From Rhodospirillaceae bacterium (GTDB lineage Bacteria > Pseudomonadota > Alphaproteobacteria > UBA8366): 42,216 bases of DNA. Below the pieces are notes generated by a model. It was given only the letters and a program-made list of their open reading frames with translations, did no database searches and was not told where the DNA came from. The translations under genes were made by a program, and so were the position numbers. Each line of letters opens with the position of its first letter. Position 1 is the stretch's first letter. The stretch lies in contig PARQ01000018.1 in assembly GCA_002711555.1 (NCBI GenBank), forward strand, positions 1 to 42,216. The letters run 5' to 3'. Positions 17,405-26,198 of this stretch are shown here, in pieces.

Positions 17405-19408
17405 TCAACGGCCATCTTTTCCAACAAACGCACCTATTTCAGATAGTGTCTTATAAGCTTTTCTTTCGCCCATTTCCGGGTGAACACCGGAATAAAAGAA
17501 ATATGCGTTAGAATCCATACAGTCGCCACAAAGACTGTGATCGGAACGGCACTTCTGTATTTCTTCGTGTGATACAGCAAGAAAATCCTTTACTGCAATA
17601 TTGTCGTAAGAATAGGAAGCGCAGCAAATAGGAACTGTGCCATCAAAGTTAATCGCCATTCGATGTTTTTTCAGGTGGCAATCACCAGGAGTATTCTTCC
17701 GGAAGGCACCAGACCCATCAACCAACTCTGTCCATTCACGCGGATCTACCGGTAAATTTTCGAAAATTTCTTTGTCAGCCTGGTCATATTCTCCGCGAAT
17801 GGCTGTGATGGTTTTTTCGACTGGCATGTAAACAGCAAAAATCCAATCAAAATGAAAATCAAGTTCTTCTGCCAGCAAGCGCATTCGCACAAAATCGTCT
17901 GAAAAATTGTGCTTGTACACCATATAACCAATTTCAATCGCCGTTTCCGATTTGGTGCGGTCTAAGACATGACGCAACAGATGCATATTCGATTTTACAA
18001 TATTGATGTCGCCACGGGTATGAGTTTGCATATGAATTTCATTACTAAATCCCGACAGCGATATTCTCAACGCATCTGGCTCCGCTCGGATTATTTCCTC
18101 CAGCTTTTTTCGGCTTAAATTATGATTCAAATTGCTAGATAAGCCGACAAGGAATCCATATTCGCGCGTTTTTTTTATGAATTCGGGCAACTTTGGATGG
18201 AGCAGTGACTCCCCCCAATTATGTATATCTATCGCTATACTAACACTTGGATCATGAGATTTTTTTATTTTCGACAAGATCCTTTCATATTTATTCAAGT
18301 CCATAAATCCCTTTGGAATCCCACTATCATCAAAATTTCCAACAGGGCATGAGGGGCACCTCAGGTTACAAGTACCAACAATATCAATGTTGTAGTAATA
18401 GTCTGCTTGTCGCGCAGCATAGTACTTTTCCCGTAACTGCTCCATTTTATTAGCGTCGAACCGAACCGACAGTAATCGGTCGAGTTCCGAATTATCTAAC
18501 TTTGGCAAGTGCCATAGAGCACGGGTCGCCAAATCATTATTAGGTTGTAATTCGACTACTCGCTCAAACGCCGTGATGGCCTCCCTTATGGCTGCTGATG
18601 CATAAAGACTTTGAGCAGTCATTGCCCATTGAACAATATCATCAGAAGCCTGACCATATAAATGTGCGATTGCCAAATGTGCATCCTGATCTCGATAACT
18701 TAACTCAGGAGGGTTAATCACCTCAAAGATAGGTAGCTGTGGCTGCTGAAAAGCTGGCGTTTCCCTTGCTAAATCCGTCAAATAGGGGTTTTTGCGGATA
18801 CTTAAGATACAGTCAATCAAATGGGCCGTAATGGTATCCTTAGGCAGGTCAAAATTATTAAAGACATCTGAGTCTATGAATTGTGCAGTTTCAAGATTCT
18901 TAAGGGCTAAGCGCACGTAATCACACTCAGCCGCGAAAATACCAATCACACAATAGGTTTCGGCAAGACTTGGAAGCTTTTTCAAAAGTATGTTGTGTTG
19001 ATTAACGCCGGAGTCCGCGCATTTTTTTTCGCTGCCAAACCATTGGTAAAGAGGCCGTGCGATTTCTTCGTATTCAGTCGAAATACCGCGCCCTTGTTCA
19101 CGGGCTTTATCGAGTGCTTTGAGAGAAAGCTTGATCTGCCCTAACTCAAGAGAAATGATTGCTGCTTTTATTAACGTATCAGGCTCCAATGACGCTTTAA
19201 TAATCTCAGCAATCAAATGATGTGCTTTGTCTAAAATACCCTTTTTTAGGTACTCCCGCGCCATGGCTATTCGGTCAATGTCACTGGAGCTTGATGTTTT
19301 CTCAGAAACCGTCCCACTTTCAGATTTTTCTTCGGTCGAACCGCAGAGGTCGCCCGTCCTATTGCTATCCGTTTCAGTGATTATTTCTGCAACATTTTGA
19401 TATGACAT
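17405..19408 (-). CDS. TPR-like repeats fused to radical SAM/SPASM-type protein
   Basis: A 667-residue protein and the first gene of the minus-strand run 19408-9071. The N-terminal part (about 45-310) is helical with TPR-like repeats (AREYLKKGILDKAHHLIAEI; SAAIREAITAFERVVELQPN). The radical SAM core starts at about 335 with IVGTCNLRCPSCPVG, giving cluster cysteines 347, 351 and 354. The C-terminal region has several cysteines (DCHLKKHRMAINFDGTVPIC, then CRSDHSLCGDC), as in SPASM-type domains that hold auxiliary Fe-S clusters. SPASM enzymes often act on peptides or proteins but also on sugars. The start ATG at 19408 has GGAG about ten bases upstream. The substrate is unknown; the repeat region suggests it docks on a protein. 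Confidence 0.85.
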   Translation of the reverse strand: MSYQNVAEIITETDSNRTGDLCGSTEEKSESGTVSEKTSSSSDIDRIAMAREYLKKGILDKAHHLIAEIIKASLEPDTLIKAAIISLELGQIKLSLKALDKAREQGRGISTEYEEIARPLYQWFGSEKKCADSGVNQHNILLKKLPSLAETYCVIGIFAAECDYVRLALKNLETAQFIDSDVFNNFDLPKDTITAHLIDCILSIRKNPYLTDLARETPAFQQPQLPIFEVINPPELSYRDQDAHLAIAHLYGQASDDIVQWAMTAQSLYASAAIREAITAFERVVELQPNNDLATRALWHLPKLDNSELDRLLSVRFDANKMEQLREKYYAARQADYYYNIDIVGTCNLRCPSCPVGNFDDSGIPKGFMDLNKYERILSKIKKSHDPSVSIAIDIHNWGESLLHPKLPEFIKKTREYGFLVGLSSNLNHNLSRKKLEEIIRAEPDALRISLSGFSNEIHMQTHTRGDINIVKSNMHLLRHVLDRTKSETAIEIGYMVYKHNFSDDFVRMRLLAEELDFHFDWIFAVYMPVEKTITAIRGEYDQADKEIFENLPVDPREWTELVDGSGAFRKNTPGDCHLKKHRMAINFDGTVPICCASYSYDNIAVKDFLAVSHEEIQKCRSDHSLCGDCMDSNAYFFYSGVHPEMGERKAYKTLSEIGAFVGKDGR

Positions 19409-19560
19409 ATGCAGTTGTCTCCGGCTTATTGATCAATACATAGCCACCTTGGCAGCCGATAGTCACCAGCTCCGCAACGGGGAGAAGATCAACCCGAATA
19501 GGTTGCCCTTTTGATGTCCGGACGAAACTACATTAAAAGCTTGCAAATTTCACACCAAGT

Positions 19561-19611
19561 AGGAGGATCTGTATAAATTTGTATACGCACTACAGAAGGT
19601 TATTTGGTTGA
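19561..19611 (+). promoter_or_regulatory. Strong Shine-Dalgarno with possible leader peptide before the RmlD-like gene
   Basis: A perfect AGGAGG at 19561-19566 stands in the divergent gap between 19408 and 19622 with no obvious gene behind it. A TTG at 19579 opens a frame of ten codons that stops with TGA at 19609-19611, exactly over the GAGG ribosome-binding site of the next gene. This could be a leader peptide coupled to translation of the reductase, but the 12-base spacing from AGGAGG to TTG is long. A TATAAA at 19572-19577 could instead be a -10 element. The rest of the gap holds no gene that I can see and probably carries divergent promoters. Confidence 0.3.
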
Positions 19612-19621
19612 GGAAAGTTCC

Positions 19622-20461
19622 ATGAAAATCTTATTACTCGGAAACCGCGGTCAGTTTGGTACTGCATTCGAAAAGATATGTAGAATGCGGGGGATCGAAT
19701 GTATTGCTCCTAGCCACTCTGAATTAGATGTAACGCAACCTCAGAAGATATCCCATGCGCTTTCAAAAGAAGCACCAGATGCCGTCGTTAATTCCACTGG
19801 AATCATAGACATAGGCGAATGCGAATCATGTCCATTAGATGCCTACAAAGTGAATGCGCAAGCTGCGTTATACCTCGCTGAAGCGACAGCAGAAAAAAAA
19901 ATCACACTAGTTCAGACCAGCACACATCTGGTTTTTGACGGTAAAAGCCACCAACCCTACACCGAGTATGACCTTCCGTCGCCAAACACTGTATATGCAG
20001 CAACCAAACTTATAAGCGAGCATTACGCAATAACTCGAAATTCTAAAAGTTATGTGGTGCGTTTTCCAACTCTTTTTGGCCATCGACGTAATGAAAAATC
20101 AGGTTTCGTTGAGAAAATGATCACAAAATTAATAGCTGGAGATCCTCTTAGGATCGCTGATGACCGGATGGATTGCCCAACCTGGTCAGAAGACGCCGCA
20201 CGCGAAGTAGCCGAAATAGTTGTTAGTCGCGCTACCTTCGGACTTTACCATGTCGCTAATCACGGTGCTGTGAGTTATTTCGATTTCATTGCTACATTGG
20301 CAAAATTCTTGAATAGCCAAAGCGGCATAGAAGCTGCAAAGGATAAAGAGTTTATAGCAAGACCACCAAAACCACTACGCCTTGCTATTTCTTCCGACAA
20401 ACGGCCAGCACTCCGATCGTGGCACGAAGCTTTGCAAGAATATTCAGAAGTCTACAGGTAA
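19622..20461 (+). CDS. RmlD-like NAD(P)-dependent sugar nucleotide reductase
   Basis: A 279-residue extended short-chain dehydrogenase resembling dTDP-4-dehydrorhamnose reductase, the last enzyme of dTDP-rhamnose synthesis. The cofactor-binding start is MKILLLGNRGQFG; QTSTHLVFDGKSHQPYTEYD matches the STDYVFDG block with an Asp-to-His change; and VYAATKLISE carries the catalytic YxxxK. RVPTLFG-type residues appear as VVRFPTLFG. I chose the ATG at 19622 because GAGGAAAG lies just upstream. The genes rmlA, rmlB and rmlC are not in the window, so the product need not be rhamnose; a different deoxysugar or a methylated sugar is possible given the C-methyltransferase immediately downstream (gap of five bases). 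Confidence 0.82.
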   Translation: MKILLLGNRGQFGTAFEKICRMRGIECIAPSHSELDVTQPQKISHALSKEAPDAVVNSTGIIDIGECESCPLDAYKVNAQAALYLAEATAEKKITLVQTSTHLVFDGKSHQPYTEYDLPSPNTVYAATKLISEHYAITRNSKSYVVRFPTLFGHRRNEKSGFVEKMITKLIAGDPLRIADDRMDCPTWSEDAAREVAEIVVSRATFGLYHVANHGAVSYFDFIATLAKFLNSQSGIEAAKDKEFIARPPKPLRLAISSDKRPALRSWHEALQEYSEVYR

Positions 20462-20466
20462 ATTGA

Positions 20467-21660
20467 ATGTCCAACGCTAAAATCCGAGAAAATTATCACT
20501 GTGGGATATGCGAAAGTAAGAGCCTTGAAGCAGTCATAAGGCTGCCAAATTTTCCAATTACCGGGGTTTTTGTAAGTGAAAGTGTCCCAGGGCCTATACA
20601 AGGTTTTGACCAGACCCTAATGATGTGTTGCGATTGCTTGCACATGCAATTGTCTCATATTATTCCGCCGGCACAACTGTATGGTGATGATTACACGCAT
20701 CGCTCAAGCGCGAGCCATATCACTCCTACTGCATTTTCCGATATTCTTGAATATTTGAATGAACTGAGACCAGGTCAACAATTTAGATCAATTTTAGAAA
20801 TTGGATGCAACGATTTAATGCTCCTTACACAATTGTCAAAATTGGCAGACCAGGTTGTCGGCATAGACCCTATCTGGATCGGGAAAGAAGATGATGCTGA
20901 AAAAGCTGAAAATATGAGAGTGATTGGAAATTATTTAGAAAAAGTCCAGCTATCGAAGGAACTCACTATCTCTCCAGACATCGTAATCTCAACCCATAAT
21001 CTTGAACATATAGAGGAACCGATGTTGCAAATTCGCCGCCTTTTGGACACTGCAGACGATGATGCAATATTTCTGATTGAAGTGCCTGACAGCGAAGTTA
21101 TGGTTCGCAATCTTCGATTTGATCAAGTTTTTCACCAGCACATTCATTATTTTAATATTTCGACCTTCCTCAAAATGTTGGAAGAGGCAGGTGGTTATTA
21201 TTTTAGCCACCGAGTCCATCCAGGAAACTGGGGCGGCACAATCGCTGTGGCATTTACAAAAAAACCTACTGGCGTAAAAGTGCCGCAGACTAAGGCTGTC
21301 ACCGCAAAGCAAGTTAAGAAGCAATTCAACCTGTTCAAGCGAAAGATGTTGGACTTTACGCAGACCGTTGTGGCCCTTGAGGGACCTGTGTACGCGTATG
21401 GGGCAGCCCAAATGCTTCCGACACTTGCATATCATATGGAGAGCAATCTCGCATTTTTGAGTGGTATACTTGATGACTGTAAATTCCGACCTGGCCTTAC
21501 CTACCCCCATATCCCAGTGCGCATAAGTCGGCCAGAGGAAGCTGACGATATTCGTGATGCGACAGTGATAATAACAGCATTGGATGCAGTTCGACCCATC
21601 ATTAAACGCCTGCGGGATTTTGGCCCCGCATACATTACAACTCCTGTTCAATTTTATTAG
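20467..21660 (+). CDS. SAM-dependent sugar C-methyltransferase-type protein
   Basis: A 397-residue protein with the three-part layout of NovU/TylC3-type C-methyltransferases. The N-terminal zinc-binding region has CGICES and, about 40 residues on, CCDCLHMQLSH. The central methyltransferase fold has ILEIGCNDLMLLTQLSK as the SAM-binding motif I, then STHNLEHIEEP. The C-terminal domain includes VFHQHIHYFN and GNWGGTIAVAF, and VYAYGAAQMLPTLAYHM. Family members add a methyl group to carbon 3 of a dTDP-4-keto-6-deoxysugar, consistent with the sugar nucleotide reductase directly upstream in the same operon. Motif I reads GCNDLML rather than the more common GCNDG. The gene ends 12 bases from a convergent radical SAM gene. 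Confidence 0.85.
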   Translation: MSNAKIRENYHCGICESKSLEAVIRLPNFPITGVFVSESVPGPIQGFDQTLMMCCDCLHMQLSHIIPPAQLYGDDYTHRSSASHITPTAFSDILEYLNELRPGQQFRSILEIGCNDLMLLTQLSKLADQVVGIDPIWIGKEDDAEKAENMRVIGNYLEKVQLSKELTISPDIVISTHNLEHIEEPMLQIRRLLDTADDDAIFLIEVPDSEVMVRNLRFDQVFHQHIHYFNISTFLKMLEEAGGYYFSHRVHPGNWGGTIAVAFTKKPTGVKVPQTKAVTAKQVKKQFNLFKRKMLDFTQTVVALEGPVYAYGAAQMLPTLAYHMESNLAFLSGILDDCKFRPGLTYPHIPVRISRPEEADDIRDATVIITALDAVRPIIKRLRDFGPAYITTPVQFY

Positions 21661-21672
21661 GTTTAAGAATGG

Positions 21673-22800
21673 CTAAATAAAATTTACATGCTGCGGGGTA
21701 AAGTCCGGCTCTTTGAGATTTCTCGGCTGGCCACTAATGTCTGAGAGAAATCTATTCAAATAATGTTGTCGGCAATTACTCTCACAATCTTTGTTGACGT
21801 TTACTGCTTGCACGCGCTGTTGTACTTCCCAATACCGTTCCGACTCAAAAATTTCTTTAAAAGATTGTTCAATAATATTGCCCATCAGAAATTCCTCTTG
21901 GCGCACATCAAACCAATGACCGCAAGGAAAAACGTTGCCCGTACCACTAACAGCAATTAAGAATTGAGTGCCGAAACAGACATTATAATCTTTGTGACCC
22001 AAATTCCCTAACTTCACGATTTTTGGAATGACCTCGTAGCCCGGCTTAGAAAATTTCTTTGCCTCCATGAAAACGTCCCAATTATCTATGTACTCTTCCT
22101 TTGGGGAATCGAGTTTATAGTCCGATGTATCAGAACATGGCTTAATAACAAAATAATCAGCATCAAGCTGATTGCCCAGCTCAGCCAGAGGAACTACTTG
22201 ATCGAAGTTTTCTTTGGTCATCACCATCTGCAAACCAATCGTGCACGGATAACCATATTTTTTCTTCGCTTTAACCATACGATCAATATTATCCAAAACC
22301 CGGTCATATTGTGGAACTTGGTGTATCTTTTCAAAGGCTTCTTTAGTGCCCGCACTGATATTTATCCTCAACCACGTCAAACCAGTCAAAAGGCTTTCGA
22401 GCTCAACTGGATCCCTCGGTATTCGAATTCCATTAGTCGCGAGCCCCAAATCGAGCCCGATCCCTTTTGCATAATCAACCGACTTGCAGAGTGCTGGATT
22501 CAGGGTATTTTCACCCTCGCCTATTAAAGCAATTGAACGAATTCCAACATCTTTAGCGTCTTTGAAGAAACGCAAGATTGCCTCTTCAGGCATGTTGAAC
22601 CGTCCCTTTATATCAGTTCCGAAACCTGTCCGCCCTTGGATGACACCATAACAATAGGTGCAAGCCATATTACAGCCGGCACTTATACCCATATCAACGT
22701 GGAGGGGCGCAACTCTCTCTCCAGCCTGCCACTGAGAGACACGATCAAGGTGCCACATCAACTTGTGACCATCCATATTATAACTATCGCGTTCCTGCAT
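21673..22800 (-). CDS. Radical SAM/SPASM domain protein
   Basis: A 375-residue radical SAM enzyme with GISAGCNMACTYCYG near the N-terminus (cluster cysteines 43, 47 and 50) and further core blocks such as IGEGENTLNP and GLATNGIRIPRDP. The C-terminal SPASM-like region has FLIAVSGTGNVFPCGHWF, MGNIIEQSFKEIFESERYW and a final NKDCESNCRQHYLNRFL, consistent with auxiliary Fe-S clusters. This gives a third radical SAM enzyme in the island. The start has GGAG eight bases or so upstream. It stands alone on the minus strand, convergent with the C-methyltransferase. I see no small precursor peptide gene beside it, so a peptide maturase role is not supported; the substrate is unknown. Confidence 0.85.
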   Translation of the reverse strand: MQERDSYNMDGHKLMWHLDRVSQWQAGERVAPLHVDMGISAGCNMACTYCYGVIQGRTGFGTDIKGRFNMPEEAILRFFKDAKDVGIRSIALIGEGENTLNPALCKSVDYAKGIGLDLGLATNGIRIPRDPVELESLLTGLTWLRINISAGTKEAFEKIHQVPQYDRVLDNIDRMVKAKKKYGYPCTIGLQMVMTKENFDQVVPLAELGNQLDADYFVIKPCSDTSDYKLDSPKEEYIDNWDVFMEAKKFSKPGYEVIPKIVKLGNLGHKDYNVCFGTQFLIAVSGTGNVFPCGHWFDVRQEEFLMGNIIEQSFKEIFESERYWEVQQRVQAVNVNKDCESNCRQHYLNRFLSDISGQPRNLKEPDFTPQHVNFI

Positions 22801-23009
22801 AAAGCCTCTCCATCAACAAGCAGCCAAACCCTCGTCAGATATCTAAAAAAACTAAAACCCCTAAAACTTTAGAGATTTCATACTCAGCGCCTTTTGAACT
22901 TAATATAGCCTATTACTCCACCGGTACATAAAATTCGAAAACAAAATATTTTCCGAGAATCAATCTGTTTATGTTGCGACTTCTATGTCGCTTATTTTAT
23001 ACAAACGAT

Positions 23010-23744
23010 CTATGCTACACATAATGTAATCAAATAATGAGCCATTTTGTCAAAACCGGTATGAACAACCTCGTCGTTCATTGAAAACATAAAAACATTG
23101 CTAAAATGATTCTCTAAAGTTGGAACGAGCCGATCAGGAGAGAAAAGATTGATGTGCCCAATCTGGCTACGTTCCGACGCATAGTCACTTGCATGCAAAC
23201 TGGGAGTGCCAATAATTGCGACTCCCCCTTCTTTCAAACACCCTCTGCAATTTTTTAGAAATGCCAACTCCTCCTCGCCCCTCGGGAGATGCTCGATTAC
23301 ATCTAAACAGACCAAACCATCGAAGGCACTCTTTGCCTCACCGTCTTTAGAAAAGTCACGCGCTTCGTAGGAGAGGCGTCCTCGATCGTCAGGATTCTGC
23401 TCCTCAAATGGTTTTAATAAGTTGTTACGTGCGTATGTTATCTGGGATTCATCAAAATCGTAACCTACAACTTGAGCTTCAGTTTCCCCCGCCAGCATTA
23501 AGGCACCTATACCCTCGCCGCAGCCAACCTCAATTATGCGTTTTTTATTCTTGAGCATTTTTGACGCAAATTTGTAGCGCGAAAGCACAAAGGTGAAGCA
23601 TTTTGGATCTTTAAGCAGAAAATAGCTATAGATCGGACCAAGCTTAAGATTCTGATCAATATTCAGTGCAGTTACTTTTTCCCATTGGGCTTTGGGATCA
23701 GTCATGGCAAACTCTAGGTTCTGATGGACTATTTTTGTAGGCAT
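23010..23744 (-). CDS. Class I SAM-dependent methyltransferase
   Basis: A 244-residue methyltransferase with a clear SAM-binding motif I (IIEVGCGEGIGALMLAG), an acidic motif II (VVGYDFDESQI), motif post-II around FDGLVCLDVIEHLPRGEEE, and motif III (EGGVAIIGTPS). GHINLFSPDRLV is typical of methyltransferases in glycan clusters. The substrate is unknown; an O- or N-methylation of a sugar in the neighbouring island is plausible. The ATG at 23744 leaves only 26 bases to the divergent start at 23771; an in-frame ATG at 23705 would leave more room for promoters and removes 13 residues outside the fold. Neither start has a strong ribosome-binding site. Confidence 0.82.
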   Translation of the reverse strand: MPTKIVHQNLEFAMTDPKAQWEKVTALNIDQNLKLGPIYSYFLLKDPKCFTFVLSRYKFASKMLKNKKRIIEVGCGEGIGALMLAGETEAQVVGYDFDESQITYARNNLLKPFEEQNPDDRGRLSYEARDFSKDGEAKSAFDGLVCLDVIEHLPRGEEELAFLKNCRGCLKEGGVAIIGTPSLHASDYASERSQIGHINLFSPDRLVPTLENHFSNVFMFSMNDEVVHTGFDKMAHYLITLCVA

Positions 23745-23770
23745 ATTAATACATAACTATTAAGGATACG

Positions 23771-25333
23771 ATGCAAACCATGGGCCAAACACTCAATGCG
23801 TTCTACGACCTTGAGGTCTGTCCGATAACCTTTGACTTCGTTAATTTTCTAATTCTTGCTGAATTAGAGAAGCGCCGACGTAAACTTAAAAATTTACATG
23901 TAACTATTGTGCCAGGTTCAAATGAGGGTTTCCGTGATGATGATTCAGCCTTTAACACCCCCAATAAAATTTGGCGCCTCGAACAAGTTGCTATTCCTGC
24001 ATGTTGGTTGATGCCAGAACCAGTGCGCCTAACAATATGCAGAAAACGCTCTGACCTAAGTCAGCAATTTAATGAATTATCAAAAAATATTTTCCCTTTG
24101 GATTATCATCCGGAGACACCACGTGGCGATTTCCTCTGGTCTGGGATAGCCGCCGCTGCAGCAATAGGCGAAGACATTCCTCGTCTTCGCGCAACTGCCC
24201 AGGGCAAAGCCTACATGGCCCAATGGCTATCTAGCCTCGGCAAAGAAATAAAGCCAGTAACGATTACACTCCGAGAAAGCAGTCATAAGCCCGAACGGAA
24301 TAGTAATATCGTTGAATGGGCCAAAGCAGCCAAAGAAATATCAAGCCTCGGGTTTCATCCAATTATTGTAAGCGATACCGAGAATTCGTTTAACACACCT
24401 GATCCACTTTTTAAAAACTTCAACCATTGCCCCCAAGCTGCCGTAAACCTCGACCTACGCCTCGCTCTATATGAACTATGCCAAACCAATTTGATGGTAC
24501 TAAACGGGCCCGGCGTTCTGTGCTGGCTCAGCAAAAAAGCTTCCTACATTATGTTTCGGATGATCACTTCTAATGTAGAAAATAGTAACCTTGCAATGTT
24601 GGCATCTATGGGACTCACCCCCAATTCAAATTTAGCCATTGCGAGCCCAAAACAGCGACTTGTTTGGGAGACAGATACATCAGAGACTATAGTACGAGAA
24701 TTTCAGAAACTTACAAACGCGATAAATGATGAAGATATTAGGGAATCACAACCACTTACAGTAGATTCCTCACTTACATTAGCACAACAATTTTTCCTCA
24801 CAGGGCGCTTTGAAGAAGCCACTTCAATCGTAAAGAAATATCTCGAATCATACCCCGAAAATCCTGACGCGTGGCAGTTAATTGGTCTCATAGCTTTCAA
24901 GGCTGAACAATTTGATGTTGCAGAAAAGATGATGCAACGCGCAATAAATCTCGATGGGACTAAAGCAAGCTTTTTTGCTAACCTGGGCACCTTATATCGG
25001 CGGACAAGTCGTCATGAGGAAGCGTTGCAAGCGTTCACTAAAGTAATATTAATCGATGATAACGATGCAGACGCCCATGCTCAGATAGCGGAACTTTTGT
25101 TACTTAAAGGTGAAGAAGGTCAGGCTAAAGGCGCTATGGGAAAGGCAGTAGAAATAGGACAGCACTCGCCGGAAATCTGCGAAAAGGCAGCAAAGATTTT
25201 AACTGATTTAGGTGACTATAAAGAGGCAGTCGGTTTTTATAAGCGTGCGATTGGGTTAAGAGAGGAGTTAGAGAAAGAACGCCAAATACAAAAAGCGAAA
25301 GCACCTGAACTTGTTATTCAATCCATAAAATAA
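23771..25333 (+). CDS. TPR protein with the same unrecognised N-terminal domain as the 1044-residue protein
   Basis: A 520-residue paralogue of the first half of the protein at 12340-15474. The shared N-terminal domain (about 8-325) shows AFYDLEVCPITFDFVNF, NLHVTIVPGSNEGF, IWRLEQVAIPAC, NIFPLDYHP, VTITLRESSHKPERNSN and NLDLRLALYELC followed by NGP. The C-terminal part (about 345-505) has four TPR-like repeats, for example AFFANLGTLYRR-type units (SFFANLGTLYRRTSRHEEAL). It starts with AAGGA eight bases before the ATG. It diverges from the methyltransferase gene and closes the island. The domain's function is unknown to me; GT-B-like features are only hinted at. There is no signal peptide or membrane segment. 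Confidence 0.8.
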   Translation: MQTMGQTLNAFYDLEVCPITFDFVNFLILAELEKRRRKLKNLHVTIVPGSNEGFRDDDSAFNTPNKIWRLEQVAIPACWLMPEPVRLTICRKRSDLSQQFNELSKNIFPLDYHPETPRGDFLWSGIAAAAAIGEDIPRLRATAQGKAYMAQWLSSLGKEIKPVTITLRESSHKPERNSNIVEWAKAAKEISSLGFHPIIVSDTENSFNTPDPLFKNFNHCPQAAVNLDLRLALYELCQTNLMVLNGPGVLCWLSKKASYIMFRMITSNVENSNLAMLASMGLTPNSNLAIASPKQRLVWETDTSETIVREFQKLTNAINDEDIRESQPLTVDSSLTLAQQFFLTGRFEEATSIVKKYLESYPENPDAWQLIGLIAFKAEQFDVAEKMMQRAINLDGTKASFFANLGTLYRRTSRHEEALQAFTKVILIDDNDADAHAQIAELLLLKGEEGQAKGAMGKAVEIGQHSPEICEKAAKILTDLGDYKEAVGFYKRAIGLREELEKERQIQKAKAPELVIQSIK

Positions 25334-25421
25334 ACAACGTGGGCATCTACATGGCTTACGGATGATAAACGACCATGACAAAATTTTTGATCACATAACG
25401 TGTAGCTTTAAAAAAGTAATG

Positions 25422-26198
25422 TTATCCGATGGGTTGACAGTTAGGGCAGAAGAATGCCGACCGGCCATTAATTTCAATTATTTCAATGTTCTCACAACAA
25501 TGTGGGCAATGAGTTTTATTATAAATATTTAATCTTTCTGCGGTCCTGCCTTTAACATCCATTGTGGTGGTAACTATTCTGTTTTTTTGCATTCCCATGT
25601 GCAAAAGAACCTTGGCGTCATCCCATAATTTCTTCAACTGGGCCTCGCTTAAATCCTTTCCTAAAGTGCAGGGATGTATATTTTGACGCCAAAGAATTTC
25701 TGTTCGATAGATATTTCCAATACCGGCCACAACGGATTGATCCATCAATAGTGTTCCTATCCTGGCCCTACTGCGTTTTACCCTCTTGAAAAAATAATAC
25801 GGGTCAGCGTCATCACGAAGCAGATCAGGACCTATGCGCAGAATTAATCTATTAAACTCATCATGATTACGTACCGCACAAATAGTTGGCCCACTTATGT
25901 CTACGCAACAATCACCACCTACTAAACGAACCCGAACTTGACCACGGGGCGCCATCGCTGGGGCTTTTGTCTTTCGTATACGACCAAATAGGCCAAGGTG
26001 TATATGAAGGTACATATCATCCGTAAATTTATAAAAGAGATGCTTGCCAAATGCCTCGATAGAGGAGCATACCTGCATGTCGAGTATGTTCGCACCGTCG
26101 GAAAAGCGCCCTTGTGGCGATGACACGATGATTCTATGACCAATAAGAGCTTTTCTATGGTCGCGAGCTGCGCGATGGATTGTGTGTCCCTCAGGCAT
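25422..26198 (-). CDS. nei: Endonuclease VIII/Fpg-family DNA glycosylase
   Basis: A 258-residue base-excision repair enzyme that removes oxidised bases and cuts the abasic site. The start is set by chemistry: MPEGHTIHR gives the catalytic N-terminal proline and neighbouring glutamate, so the frame's open extension to 26252 is not coding. The conserved lysine is in EAFGKHLFYKF, the helix-two-turn-helix is around DQSVVAGIGNIYRTEILW, and the C-terminal zinc finger has CPHC and CPNC. These match the Nei/Nei2 subgroup rather than MutM. The gap after the TPR gene (25334-25421) shows no clear terminator. There is no functional link to the island; it marks the return to housekeeping genes. Confidence 0.9.
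   Translation of the reverse strand: MPEGHTIHRAARDHRKALIGHRIIVSSPQGRFSDGANILDMQVCSSIEAFGKHLFYKFTDDMYLHIHLGLFGRIRKTKAPAMAPRGQVRVRLVGGDCCVDISGPTICAVRNHDEFNRLILRIGPDLLRDDADPYYFFKRVKRSRARIGTLLMDQSVVAGIGNIYRTEILWRQNIHPCTLGKDLSEAQLKKLWDDAKVLLHMGMQKNRIVTTTMDVKGRTAERLNIYNKTHCPHCCENIEIIEINGRSAFFCPNCQPIG

Noticed and set aside
20989..21651. Minus-strand open frame of 220 codons
   Set aside because: It lies wholly inside the C-methyltransferase gene in antisense, with no domain features; a shadow frame.
22976..22991. Inverted repeat GCGAC-TTCTAT-GTCGC, 18 bases after the methyltransferase stop
   Set aside because: The stem is only five base pairs, and the T-rich tract follows on the plus strand, where no gene ends; on the minus strand there is no T-tract.
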